A stretch of 64,000 nucleotides of DNA, from positions 5,906,001-5,970,000 of the forward strand of contig OX365954.1 in the NCBI GenBank assembly GCA_947247005.1. Direction: 5' to 3'. Source of the DNA: Spisula solida (lineage: Eukaryota; Mollusca; Bivalvia; Venerida; Mactridae). A model generated the notes under the pieces. The model made no database searches and had not been told where the DNA came from. It saw nothing but the letters and a program-made list of their open reading frames with translations. A program made the position numbers and the translations under genes. Positions 25,376 through 36,708 of the stretch are shown piece after piece; position 1 is the first letter of the stretch; the number at the start of each line of letters is the position of its first letter.

Positions 25376-27036
25376 TAATAACACGTTGTATTCAAAAAAC
25401 AGCATTTATCCAGACTGCTCAATTTTATAAAGCAAATTAGCGATTTTTCGCAGGTTAAAATGCAATATAAAACAGATAATGAACACGATATTTTTATAAC
25501 TAAATTTATTTTCAATATATTTTGCAAAATATAACATGAAATGACATGAAAAATAATATAACATGCATGACTCTTAGAACGTTCTAATAGAAATTGACCA
25601 TATCATATAAAAAAAATGAATAATGACCAGTCCTCTTAGAACGTTCTAAGAGAAAATTGTACAAAATTGATCTTAACTATACAGCGTTTTAGACAAAATA
25701 AACAAATATCTTAGGACGTTCTAAGAGAAATTGACCAATACATTTATTACATTCTTAAAGAATATGACTGAATCTCTTAGAACGTTCTAAGAGAAAAAAG
25801 AACACAATTGGTCTTAATTCTAAAACGTTAAAAAACAAAATCAACGAATCTCTTAGAACATTCTAAGAGAAAAGTGAGCAAATAAGTGTTTACATTCTCC
25901 TCATAAATGACCAAATCTCTAAGAACGTTCTAAGAGAAAATTAAACAAGATTTGTCTTGAGTATAGACCGTTTTAACAGAAATTTAGCAAATCTCTTAGA
26001 ACGTTCTAAGAGAAAATTTACCAATACATTATTCTCAAAGAAAATGGGCGAATCCCCTAGAACGTTCTAAGAGAATACTGAAGAGAAGTCTACTTAATTA
26101 CAAAACGTTTGAGCAGAAATTTAACAAATATCTTAGAACGTTCTAAGAGAAATTGACCAATTCAATATGAATACATGTATTACATTCTTCAAGAATATGA
26201 CTGAAAAAATGACCAAATAGTATTTACATTCTCCGCATAAATGACCAAATCTCTTAGAACGTTCTAAGAGAAAATTGAACAAAACATGTCTCGAGCATCG
26301 ACCGTTTTAACAGAAATTTAGCAAATATCTTAGAACGTTCTAAGAGAAAATTGACCAATACATTTTTTACATTCTCAATCAAATGGGTGAATCCCTTAGA
26401 ACGTTCTAAGAGAATATTGAACAAAATTCTACTTAATTACAAAACGTTTGAACAGAAATTCAAAAAATCTCTTAGAACGTTCTAAGAAAACTGATTAATT
26501 TTCCCAATGTGTTATAATATTAAAAATCTCTTAGAACGTTCTAAGAGAATGTGAAAAACGTAGATTGAAACATTTTACAGAAAATTACCAAATCTCTTAG
26601 AACGTTCTAAGAGAAAACGACCAAATCTGGTTGACAGTCATAATATAAAAATGTACACATCTCTTAGAACGTTCTAAGAGAAAATTATATATTAATAGCT
26701 TGAAACATTTTAACAGAATTGATCGAATCTCTTTGAATAATCTTAGAGAACTTGACAAAATATGCAAAAATCTCTTAGAACGTTCTAAGAGAAAATGACC
26801 AAATCTGGTAGAATATTATTACAATAAAATGCACAAATCTCTTAGAACGTTCTAAGAGATTATGACACAATTTGATTGAACATATTTCTGATGAAAGTAT
26901 CCAAAATCTATTCTAATGTTATCATATAAATTAACCTATCTCTCTGAACGTTTTAAGGGAAAATGACAAACATTTCTTATCATGTCTTGAGAGAAAAAGA
27001 TGAGATGTCGTAGAACTTTCTATTAGAAATTTTTTT
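25376..27036. repeat. Array of about 21 copies of a 22-bp palindrome with alternating spacers
   Basis: The unit is T plus CTCTTAGAACGTTCTAAGAG plus A, a perfect palindrome. Copies start at 25570, 25632, 25707, 25773, 25849, 25916, 25992, 26053, 26129, 26250, 26326, 26392, 26468, 26527, 26593, 26660, 26728 (decayed), 26771, 26838, 26939 (decayed) and 27006 (decayed). Eight are exact and most others have one or two changes. Spacers up to 26467 alternate between about 44 nt (GACCAATACATT...ATGGGTGAA type) and about 54 nt (CAAAACGTTT..ACAGAAATTTA type), giving a period of about 142 bp. Later spacers are mostly 37-46 nt. The block, with about 190 bp of flanking non-repeat DNA, is missing from the right arm, where the flanks join near 59050-59065. 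There is no coding capacity. Confidence 0.93.
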
Positions 27037-27039
27037 TGT

Positions 27040-28240
27040 TAATTTTATTAATGGACTTATCAACGGAATCACGTATATTAACATGACATGGCTTGTTATT
27101 TCAATCAATATAAATATCACAGTTGAGTTATTTAAAATCAAAATAAATCTGAAAACTAAGACCACGGTGACTGTCGCCAGGACTGTAAGAATCTGTTTAA
27201 GTTATGTTTTCTGAAATACTTTATTACATATATCATATCGCTATTTTATCGGTGGAAAGTTTGAGCAGGGCTTCGCACACGAATACTATAAATCGTTGCG
27301 GTGTAAAAAGATCAAATGAGCCTTAAGTTAAGTAGAACTGGGTATTTCATATCCTCAATAACTGTAAAACATAATTATGCTTTACGCAAAAAACAAATCT
27401 TTGGTTATCAATCCAGTTTCATTTTCTACATGCATAAAAAGATTTTGGTATTCGTTCCCATCTCTATCAAAGTTTTACATTAATTTATATCTCTACCATC
27501 AGTTTTGTTCGTAATGTTGTTGATATAATCGCCATGAATTTGTTTAAGACTTGTTTAGAATACTCTAATAAAGATTGGTAGTCATTTGCTAAACGGCCAA
27601 AACAAGGATTTTTGCCTTATCTACCACCACTTGAACGAAATGGACACGCTAGTTTTCGTGGAATAATTATTGGCTCCATTGCAAGCTACTTTGTGTGGAC
27701 CAATTTTGCTTCCAATGAAAACAAAACCTTAGGGAGAAGTTTTCTTATTACAGGAAATTCATTGTTAATCTTATTGAGACGATGACCGGTTTGTTAAAGG
27801 ACATGGTAGATTGTGCTACTAAAATGATTCATTTCCTATTACATTGTTTCAAATAATTATTTCACTACAGTCAAACACGTGTTCTTGGTTACTAAGCAAT
27901 AAGCAATCAACTATCTTAGTCTTTGTTTAATCTCCAATTGGTGATCTTATAATTAAATGTACGTGAAAAAGGAATACATCTGTTATAGACAGCTATATCA
28001 TTACATCTCTAAATTTGAAGCTGACTCGAACAGAGCAAGCGGCACTAAGACGAAAATAAATAAGCATAAGTATGAACAGTAAGATAAAAATACAAGAAAC
28101 AAAATTAATATTCAACACGACACTCAAAAAGCCTTTCGTCAGTCAAACAGTTAAGCCATTGTAAAGGCAAACAGATAATATAGAGTCACCAAAAAAACCT
28201 TACATCACAAGACAATCTTCGACAGAAAATTCACAGTGAT
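27040..28240. other. Arm sequence without a gene
   Basis: Collinear with the right arm. At 27609-27786 a frame ending at TGA (PPLERNGHASFRGIIIGSIA then SYFVWTNF) is matched in the right arm by 57446-57685 (minus), but the arms differ at about 10 of 53 residues. The left copy also has an in-frame stop upstream, so I treat it as non-coding. Positions 27289-27290 (TA) are the empty site of the right-arm element 57955-58801. Confidence 0.45.
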
Positions 28241-28247
28241 ATTGTAT

Positions 28248-28645
28248 TACTAATTTTAGGCCTCGAGTAAAGCATTTAACTGCCTCCAATTAAAATTAAA
28301 TTACGTGTGCTTGCCGAATGTGTAAAAAAAACGTCGGTCAACAAACTAGTCCCCGACTACCATATGAAATTAACGGCAATTAAGTGACCTTCTTGTCACA
28401 ACAATACGTGTCAAACTGTTAATTGCGGATTATAGATCATGACCCCCTTTTGACGAGCGTTCGCACCTTCGATGGGTGAAACTTGTCGGCGAATTTCTCG
28501 ATATTTTTTCAATATTTTTATTTTAAAATTTATTTAAATTTCTCCTTTTTCGATTTTTTTTTTTGATTAACCGGTTAGCGATTTTGCTAACCGATAACCG
28601 AACGTTCGAACGGTTAACCGGTTAACCGTTTACATTCCTAATTAC
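28248..28645. mobile_element. Left-arm-specific insertion with AACCGGTT palindromes
   Basis: The right arm lacks this block: its reverse complement runs straight from GATATTGTATT to ATATTGTTTTAAT (about 56960-56990). A TTGTA duplication flanks it (28242-28246 and 28646-28650), so it is probably a target-site duplication. The ends are weakly mirrored (TAATTTTAGG at the start and the complement of CCTAATTA at the end). Towards the right are stacked palindromes: GGTTAGCGATTTTGCTAACC, GAACGTTC, and GGTTAACCGGTTAACCG. Confidence 0.6.
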
Positions 28646-28685
28646 TTGTATATTGTTTTAATACAAAGTGAACAGTACAAGAGAC

Positions 28686-29575
28686 TAATACCCAATCACA
28701 CGCGAGTCGGAATGAGCCGAAATGCCGTAGGAATAGCAATTCGTGGTACATTCTTGTATGTTCGAAATGTATTCCGTCTGCATTCCGAGTACATTCCATA
28801 TGTTCGGGCCAGTTTGAATGTTTTAACATGCTCTAAACATATTTCGTTTGACATAAAATACATATTAAAATAAAAATGAATAAACTGTAAGTTATAAAAA
28901 ACTCTCTGTATTTATTGATACTGTCCAGATCACACGGCGTCGGAATGAGCCGGAATGCTGTAGGAATAGCAATTCGAGGTGTATTCCTTCATGATCGAAA
29001 TGCATTCGAAACATTCTGTCTGCATGCTGAGTCAATTCGTAGTGCATTCGATATATTCCGGCCCATTCCTGTGTCCACTTCGAATGTTTTGCGCATGTTC
29101 AAAACTTTCGAGATACATTCGAAGTCGGGTGGAATATCTAACGGCTACCGAAGTGTATTCTTCCGACATTCTGATTACATTTTAAATATTCTTACGGCAT
29201 TCTAACTATATTCGAAACATTACTTAAAGCCATTATAGGTACTGATATTAAACACACTACCCGTGCACAACTCGTGCATAATCCCGTGCAAAACGGTCCG
29301 ATGCTTGTGTTTACCGTATTTTGAAAACATATGCGTGCACGATCTCCGCCATCATTCCAGGCGGACTCGACGTGTATTCGAGTTATACTCGAAGTATATA
29401 AGAATTGTATTTGAATGGTTTTTTGAAGTATTCCAACGGCATTTTGACAAAGCTGTAATAATTTTGGTCAATTCGAGTTATCATTCGGAACGTGTTTCGA
29501 ATGTTTATTCTTTCTTCATTCCGACTCATTCGGGCCCATTCCGGCTGATTCGAGAGTCGTGTGATTGGGGTATTA
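28686..29575. mobile_element. Inverted-repeat element with CATTCC/GGAATG word repeats (890 bp)
   Basis: The ends are TAATACCCAATCACACG and, at the other end inverted, TAATACCCCAATCACACG. The right arm has no counterpart between GAGACT and ACTGCGCAAA, only about 24 unrelated bases near 56910-56935, so this is an arm-specific insertion. Internally the first 150 bp (GTCGGAATGAGCCGAAATGC at 28707) recur at 28939, preceded again by ATCACACG, which suggests a partial copy of the element inside itself. The interior is packed with short CATTCG, GGAATG and TTCGAA words. No transposase is visible. Confidence 0.7.
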
Positions 29576-30374
29576 GGAAACTGCGCAAATACCATATAAC
29601 ATTATATTGAGTTAAAAAGTGTCAATATCGCATACAATAACGGAATGGTTGATATTTTTACAAACGAAATCTTTGAAGGAATGTATTTGATGTCATATCA
29701 TAGATTACGATCTTAATGGTAAAAATATCGTCAATGGAAAATGATAACAATGCTTCAAAACACATGAACTGTATTTAATATATCGGTCTAATGCACATGT
29801 CCATCAGTCATAAGAGCAAACCTTGAAGATAGAAGGTCTCAGTGTTCGATAATACTCACAAATGTCAATAAACTGAATTATTATTCTCATTAAAACTGAT
29901 ATATGTATACGGTACTCATTAACAGAAGCATTATCGTGACTTGTAGAGTGACCTTGTAAAGGTTTACGAGATGCAAAACGAAGAATTTTTATTATTGTTA
30001 GTTGTATCATAATATGATACATTCCATTGAACAAATGTGAAGGCAAACAGTTGAAAGGTGCATTACATGTACTTAAATGATTTTATGCCTTCATTGTTCA
30101 TCTCTCCGCAGATGTTCTGAACGTTGGATATACACTGTTTGAAAGTACATAATGCTACTTTGATGACACTTTGTGAAGAAACCTTTTGATGCAATGCCGT
30201 TTATTCAACTGAAAATGTATGAAAGTCCAAATATGACTATTCCAAATTCATAGAAAACCCTCAATAGAACAAGAACATATTTTGTTCATATTAATATTAC
30301 CTGATATGGATATTATAAGACACAAGATGGAATGTAGTCTGAAACAGTGAGTTCTGCTAAGTAGAAGCATGTTT

Positions 30375-31490
30375 TTTATAGTTATACTGTTTTAGCAATA
30401 CATCGATTACGTAATAAATATTGAATGCATATTCAGTTCAATTGTTCCATACTGTTAGGTCTAATGATGTGAATAAATACGGAGGTCAAACATAGACAGC
30501 TTTGCCGTATCAAAATAGATTTCAGGCAAGTTCCGAAAATGCCTATCGAGTAATTTGTTTATCGTTCGCCATCACATTAACGAGATATCAAGAAATAAAA
30601 ATATGTTAGGAGTTCGGATGCGGAAAAATTAAATCACGAGTGCGTAGCACGAGTAATACACACTCATGATTTAATTTTCCGCATCCGAACGAGTGCCCGT
30701 GTGTTATTCACCGACAAAATACAAGAACAGAGTTTTTATTTCGATTCTAGATACGATAATATCCCGTACTATTTAACTGCGCGCATTCCATTTTCACCCA
30801 TTTGCCATTGAACTAATGCAACGCTGAAATTGATTAGCTGGTACAATTACCTCTCTCGTTAATGAAAACGACCTTCGTAATTTTCTGAAAGAAATTACAC
30901 ATTTTTAACATTGAAACAATTTTAATAACACGAGTATATGGTATCTATTTCATGAAATGAAAAATATTAATAAATTCATTATCAGAAGTTTTTATTAAAC
31001 TTAGTTTTGAGAGTATATTGGAGTTTCTAAAAATAGATTCGTCATAGCTGTAGCACTGGATACTCGTGCAACTTGCCTTGTTGGCGACTCGTGGAAGCTT
31101 TTACTATAAAGGTTACGTTCATTCATTCATAAATATGTCACGTGATACGGGGCGTAAATAGTAACAGCCAATTTGACAGGCATGTTTTATTGCGGTAATA
31201 ATGCATGCCCTGGTTTGCTCTATGCGTATATGGATTAATCCACAGATCGTGTTAGAATGAATAACATATAACTTCCGTCTAAAATTCGTACACAAAGCAC
31301 CACACACTGGATAAAAATCGAGAAGACTAGGTCAGTCATATTAAACAAATCCGGCAGTCAATATATCAGATTAGAACTACAATTACATACCACAGGGGAT
31401 ATCACTATGTGCTGAACATTTGAAGAGATTCTTGGTCGTAATAATACTAGTAATTAGGTCATATTTTAAACAACGTATGTGTGTATTTTT
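30375..31490. mobile_element. Left-arm-specific insertion carrying hairpin-ended element (copy 2)
   Basis: The right arm joins the two flanks directly (near 56110-56145), so about 1.1 kb is extra here. Inside it, 30610-31265 is the reverse complement of the element at 7225-7912. It includes the terminal palindrome (30612-30690, arms GTTCGGATGCGGAAAAATTA and its complement) and a second, longer mirror reaching CACCGAC at 30709. No coding sequence is visible. Confidence 0.6.
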
Positions 31491-31502
31491 TGTGAAAATC
31501 AC

Positions 31503-32205
31503 CAACTTCTGTCATTGTGCTAAAATATGCACGGTACGTCTCTGTATATGGTACTTGAAAAAGAATCGACAATGTTTAGCAACAGCAACTAACTGAATAT
31601 TGAGATTTTTTGGTGTCGTGTTGCTGTATATAGGGCTTAAATGGAAACAGTGTTAAATACAAGGTATGAGTGTATACCAACTAAGGTCATTGTACATACA
31701 TATGTATATAGCGTACATTTATATTAACCCTTAATTAGTTTATGTCTTGTCCGGTTTGATCACGTAGATATTAATATATGTTCTTGTAGTAGGTTCTATA
31801 TAAAACTGTGTTTCATTGTTGGGGATCGGTGTTGCTTGACCTTTTCGTTTGACTTCTGTCATCTTGCTGAAATATGTATAGTACACCTTGGTATATGATA
31901 GTTGGAAAAGAATCGACAATGTTCAGCAAAACAGAAACTAACTGAATTATTGAGACTTCTTGGTGGCGTGTCACAGCATATAGGGCTTAAACGGAAGCAA
32001 TGTTAATTACAAGGAATTACTATATACCAACAAAGGCCGTTTTACATACATGTATATATATCGTACATTTATATTAACCCTTAATTACGTTTATGTCTTC
32101 ACCGGTTTGATCACGTAGATATTAATATATGTACTTGTAGTAGGTTCTATATAAAATTGTGTTTGATTGTTGCGGGATGGTGTTGCAACTCTTGCTTGAC
32201 CTCTT
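31503..32205 (+). repeat. Tandem duplication, two units of about 350 bp
   Basis: Unit 1 begins at ACTTCTGTCATTGTGCTAAA (about 31504) and unit 2 at ACTTCTGTCATCTTGCTGAA (about 31853). Both run through GAATCGACAATGTT, TATAGGGCTTAAA, TTAACCCTTAATTA, GGTTTGATCACGTAGATATT and GTAGTAGGTTCTATATAAAA. The right arm has only one unit (about 55760-56095), so the doubling arose in this arm or was lost in the other. Between the two arms the unit is preserved as well as its flanks, with no sign of a coding function. Confidence 0.8.
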
Positions 32206-32434
32206 CGTTCATGGCAATACGCATTACATGATCAATATAGTACGCTTATGGATATATATTTCATATCTAGATTACATAAGTTCATTAACTAATAGATGTT
32301 TAACATCTAACCGCGAAACACGATCGTAATCTCAATGTAAAATTTAGAGTGATTGAAAATAAATGCAAACTGTATCACTATAATATCACGTACTTCTCTT
32401 GTTAGTTAAAACGATTAGAAATAAATAGACAAGG

Positions 32435-32560
32435 AAGGCAGCATCTATGTGAAACAGAAGACTATTAAAGGCACCAAAACAACACACACATTACAAGTAC
32501 AAATCACAAAGACAAACAAACAAATGGACAAGATCAAAATACAAAAGTACAATATCTGAT
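32435..32560 (-). repeat. Dispersed family copy
   Basis: On the minus strand it carries TTTGTATTTTGATCTTGTCC, TTTGTTTGTCTTTGTGATTT, CACATAGATGCTGCCTTCCT and TGTCTATTTATTTCT. Its right-arm partner is 55440-55560. Confidence 0.5.
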
Positions 32561-32685
32561 GATTACTTTTCGTAAAACATGGCTTGCGCTTTTCACAAAG
32601 AGTGTGTAGTTTTCTTCAAGGTCTGCCTCTTGTAGTATCTGTATAATTGTGAATAACAGCGAAGCGCATGTTTTGGGCATATATA

Positions 32686-33719
32686 CTGTATAAGTGGATA
32701 TGTTCGCGTGTCGAAAAGTTCGCGAACCTATCATTCTAGGTATTTCGCGTACATAAATCTTCGCGAAATTACAATTTTTTGAAGAGCATATTAATCACAC
32801 CTCGTGAAAATCGCTAAGCAATGCTATTTTCCGGTAAAACCGTACCGGTAAGATTGTCCTATAATAATAAATTACTGTAATTATCGAAGGGATACGTTTT
32901 GGTTTGACCTCGTATTTTATGTATATTTTGTGTATTTAGCATGATAATTATGTGTTCAGATACGCTCACAAGAGATAATCTTTATGTATGAAATTAATAT
33001 CACTGTTACTCTTTTATATTGACTCTAATGAATATACATGTAAATGAATAAATCGTAAAAACTTGTCACGTCTTCGTTTAGTGTCAGTTTTTCATTGTCT
33101 CATTGTATATAATAATTTTTCACACCTAGAACAATAGGTCCCCATTCATAGTTTATGGTAATGTGACATAGTATACTGTAAACTCGTATGCATACACACG
33201 TCTTTCACCCGTTGTTTTGGCACGTGTGATCAACGAGTTTTTGGCATATTTGATGTTTTCAAGGCAGATCGCAAATGATGGCACGCCAGTTACTATGTAT
33301 TAACACAGATGTAATCTGAAATGCATTCGTGCACGTTAACGAAGGGAAATAAATAGGACTGAATTAAATAAATCATAATAAAGTGTGTTTACACCGGTGA
33401 CTCGATCACCCGTGTACGTACTATGTAAAATAGCCGTCACGGTTGAAATGTCAATATAATATTTATTTCACTGTAATTTTCCAAGTATTCGTCATTTTAC
33501 AGTTAAGTTTTCTTTTATTTTCATATCACACTTCATTAACATTTCCTATATAGATTTGTATAATACGAACAAACTAAGTAAGTGGTGAAATCATAGTTGC
33601 TCGTACATAAACACCGTTTTTGTTATGGCCGATATTTACGCGGGCAGAAAACTTCGCGAAAATGTGTCATTCGCGAAAATGCGAAGATTGCCACGACGCG
33701 AACTTAACCGATTATACTG
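32686..33719. mobile_element. TA-flanked inverted-repeat element with TTCGCG words (1,034 bp)
   Basis: The left end CTGTATAAGTGG...GTTCGCG and the inverted right end CAGTATAATCGG...GTTCGCG form imperfect terminal repeats, each bordered by TA (32684-32685 and 33720-33721). The right arm has the uninterrupted target, reading GGGCATATATATCTAC in reverse complement near 54735-54750. The element and its single-TA empty site are therefore both visible, as expected of Tc1/mariner-type insertion. Subterminal TTCGCGAA words recur at both ends. No transposase frame is present. Confidence 0.85.
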
Positions 33720-33904
33720 TATCTATTTTAGAATCGACATGCTGCGTTCCCTGGCATAGGTTGTACATATTTGGTTGAATACTGAACAACCGCTTATTTT
33801 TAAGTAACTAATAAATTATATATCAATGACTTTCTAATTGTTCAAATCAAGCATTGTTAGAGTGCTGTGTTTGCGTTAAACCTAATTTGCTACTTCTTAT
33901 AGGT

Positions 33905-33955
33905 CATCAATAGCCTAGCGGAAGAGCGTCCGTTTCAGTTCCGTCTGTGGAAGAA
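33905..33955 (+). ncRNA. Truncated tRNA-like segment
   Basis: ATAGCCTAGCGGAAGAGCGT resembles the 5' half (A box) of a tRNA, but no B box follows. It is also the target into which the right-arm element 53382-54576 inserted. I list it as a tRNA-like or SINE remnant only. Confidence 0.25.
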
Positions 33956-35184
33956 ATAAAAAAGTGTGTTGTTACTTGACGCTCAGCTTACTGAAAAAGT
34001 AAATATTACTTCTATTCTCACATACCCACGTGGGGATGGATAACATCAGACATAAGAAGTCGAGAGTGTGTTGTAAACTTGTTTCAAAAACTACTGGATA
34101 TAAATGAATACAAGTAACAGAACAAGTATATGACCGCTATGTTCGGTGTGGCTATGTTGCATACTCGGATCGAGATGTCATAATAACAAACATTTTACAA
34201 AAGTTCCTACCAAAGCAACAATACGTAGTTTGTGTATCTTAACGCATATGTCAGCTGTATTACACATGAACATTGACGATCGTGATAGTGTGAATATAAC
34301 GGAAGCGTTTTAATTTAAAGCTCCTCACGTTTCTCAGTGATATTTTGTTATTCTCTAGATGTTGTTAATACGTTATCATGCTGATAATGATTCAGAATCT
34401 ATGTTGTTGTATATAGGAACAATTTTTCAAATACCCGTTATCCCAGATATCTGGTTTTTGGTACTGCTACAAGAGTTTTCGTATTGCTTTATGCGACGAC
34501 GTTTCTTAGAAAATTACAAGTGGTCGGGAAGATATAGGTAATGTTATGCTAATATAACAATGAATCAATTCGGGAATTACCAACCATTGATGCTTTTAGA
34601 ACTAAAATGTCCGTTATCTGAATACACTAGATTAGGTCTAAATCATAATTAATACATGAAGCAGGCAAATCATCCCATTTTGTCACTTGAATGTCGCTTA
34701 CATCGATTATTCCTTGTCCTATCTCGTCGGCCAATTTGTTAGCTGTGGAATTCGTCGTTTAAGAGGAAATTAATTTGTTAAGACATGTTACGTTCGGAAT
34801 CGTATTAAGCGACAGACTAATTAACTTTAAGCGCTAGATTGAATGTTTCTGCCCACGGGTGTTAGATAAAAGACACTCATGCGGTTTCTACTGCCTTCTC
34901 TAAAGATGAATGGCTTTGAATTAGAATTGCTTAAAAACTTGACTACCTTTTACTATAGTTAATGTTCTTCATTTCATATACTTGTGTGTCCTATTTATTC
35001 GTGTCATTTTACAAGCCCTTGGGTGCTGTATGTTAATTAAATCTTGTAATGAAGTCTCTGATGACAACATCGAACTATCGAACTAAAAATTGATTCTATA
35101 TTAGGAATTCTACATTTTTTCCATTCGTTTAACATTCAAAATTATCAACTGTCCCAAACAGTGAACATGTGATATTATGATATA

Positions 35185-35769
35185 CAGTGGGCGCTTTTGT
35201 TGAAAATCTCCGGTTTCAGTTTGGGTGTTATGTTTGGTTAAACGTTGGACAGTAAACTAAAACTGGTTTCGATGTAAACTGACTGGCGAACAAACGGGCA
35301 GTCTTAAGAAGCATTTTAATTTTCAAGGCGACAGAACAGAGCTGTAATATGTTCTTGAATATGAACAAACGCTTTCAAAGAAAAATAATAAAAAATGAAG
35401 TTATTGTCTCTTATGTTATTCCCTGATTAGGATGTCATATTTGGAAATTGGTATGATATATTGAATAGGATGGGTATATGTTTGAAATTGCACTCTTTAC
35501 AGTAAAATGATAAAAAACAACGTTAGATTAAAAAAGTGTCAATTGATAATTATAAGGTCGAAATCCAGATCAGATAAGAAATTATGTACTGAGCGATTTA
35601 GTAATTGTCAACATGGTCGGCATGCAATTTCCGCCTATATGGGTAGTTTGAAAGGTTCGAGTTTTGTAAAGACAAAATTTGTTTTCGTTTCGTTTTACTG
35701 AACAAACGGACAGTTTCAGAAACCAGTTGGAAACCAAACCAGGTTTGTTGCAAACAAACGCGCCCAATG
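35185..35769. mobile_element. TA-flanked inverted-repeat element (585 bp)
   Basis: The left end CAGTGGGCGCTTTTGTT and inverted right end CATTGGGCGCGTTTGTT are bordered by TA at 35183-35184 and 35770-35771. Subterminal GAACAAACGG words occur near both ends. The right arm lacks it and instead reads TACAATGTAGGTGC in reverse complement (near 51580). This keeps five bases (CAATG) between two TA dinucleotides, as an imprecise excision scar might. Confidence 0.7.
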
Positions 35770-36708
35770 TAGGTGCATTATGATAATAAAAAACTAATAT
35801 TCATACGGGATTAGCAACATTTTTATTTATAGTTATTATGACCTTATTAAGATCAAAGTAAATATTGAATGCAACAACAATCCTTTCCTTAGTATAAAAT
35901 CTACTGAAACAGTTGCTTATTCAGTCTTTGATATGACTATATAACTATCTCAATGCAGGGCATCAAAGACCGTTTTATTGGTGATGGAGATATAGACGGG
36001 AACGTTATAACGCTTAAATATTATTTGTATGATTGCAAGGTTCAATGAGTAGTCATAAACTACTTCCGTCAAACCTTTTCATATTCACTTAATTATAGGC
36101 TTATGAGGTTTGAAAAAAGACAAGCAAACAATCACTCACGTAATTAGAGATGATTGATAGTTGTCAATCTTTATTCCAAAGTAAAACACAGCGACCATTA
36201 TGCACATCCAATCATAACAGCTTGGACGTAGATCTTGCCAAATTTCTTCTGTCAACAAGCAATGGCATTTTATTGATAGCTCTTAATATCTCCACTCAAA
36301 AATCTATCTGGAAAATTAATGGCTATATTTATTTCAGCACTTATAGTGCAAAAATATTTTCATGATTTGATTGCTGACATTACAATGCCATACCAAGGTA
36401 AAAGCAATGGTCACTAGTCAATTCCAGGACATGTCGTTGGTTTAAAATTAGAAGGTTGTACATGTAAGTACAAAATCAATATTTCGATAAAAAAAGACAA
36501 AATACTCTTTACTTATAGAAAAACAAGCTTTCTAAACTTCAGTTTGGTAAACACGACTACTTCCGATTTTCATGAAAATATGCTTAAAAGAAGGGCCTGG
36601 AGATGCGTATTTCAAATATCCATGAGTCTTATAACTTACGACCTACACCCTTTGTACAAAACGATGTTATTGATGTTCGGCGATCGGCAAGAGAGATAAG
36701 AAAATTAA

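Larger units (their letters stand above)
20600..36620 (+). repeat. Left arm of a giant inverted duplication
   Basis: Read in reverse complement, this arm is collinear with 50750-62810. Anchors are 20640-20760 with 62640-62760, 22170-22500 with 61700-62070, 23420-23700 with 60120-60420, 27160-27290 with 58800-58950, 27600-27785 with 57430-57620, 29800-30060 with 56440-56720, 31490-31700 with 55960-56100, 34360-34540 with 52330-52510, and 36150-36600 with 50765-51230. Arms differ at roughly one base in eight. This arm is about 4 kb longer, because of insertions at 25376, 28248, 28686, 30375, 32686 and 35185 and a tandem duplication at 31503. Confidence 0.9.

Noticed and set aside
25570..27027. 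CRISPR array (regular short repeats with spacers)
   Set aside because: Spacers fall into two repeated types instead of being unique, repeats are strict palindromes, there are no cas genes, and the context is an animal genome with introns and LINEs. It is better described as a palindromic satellite-like block.
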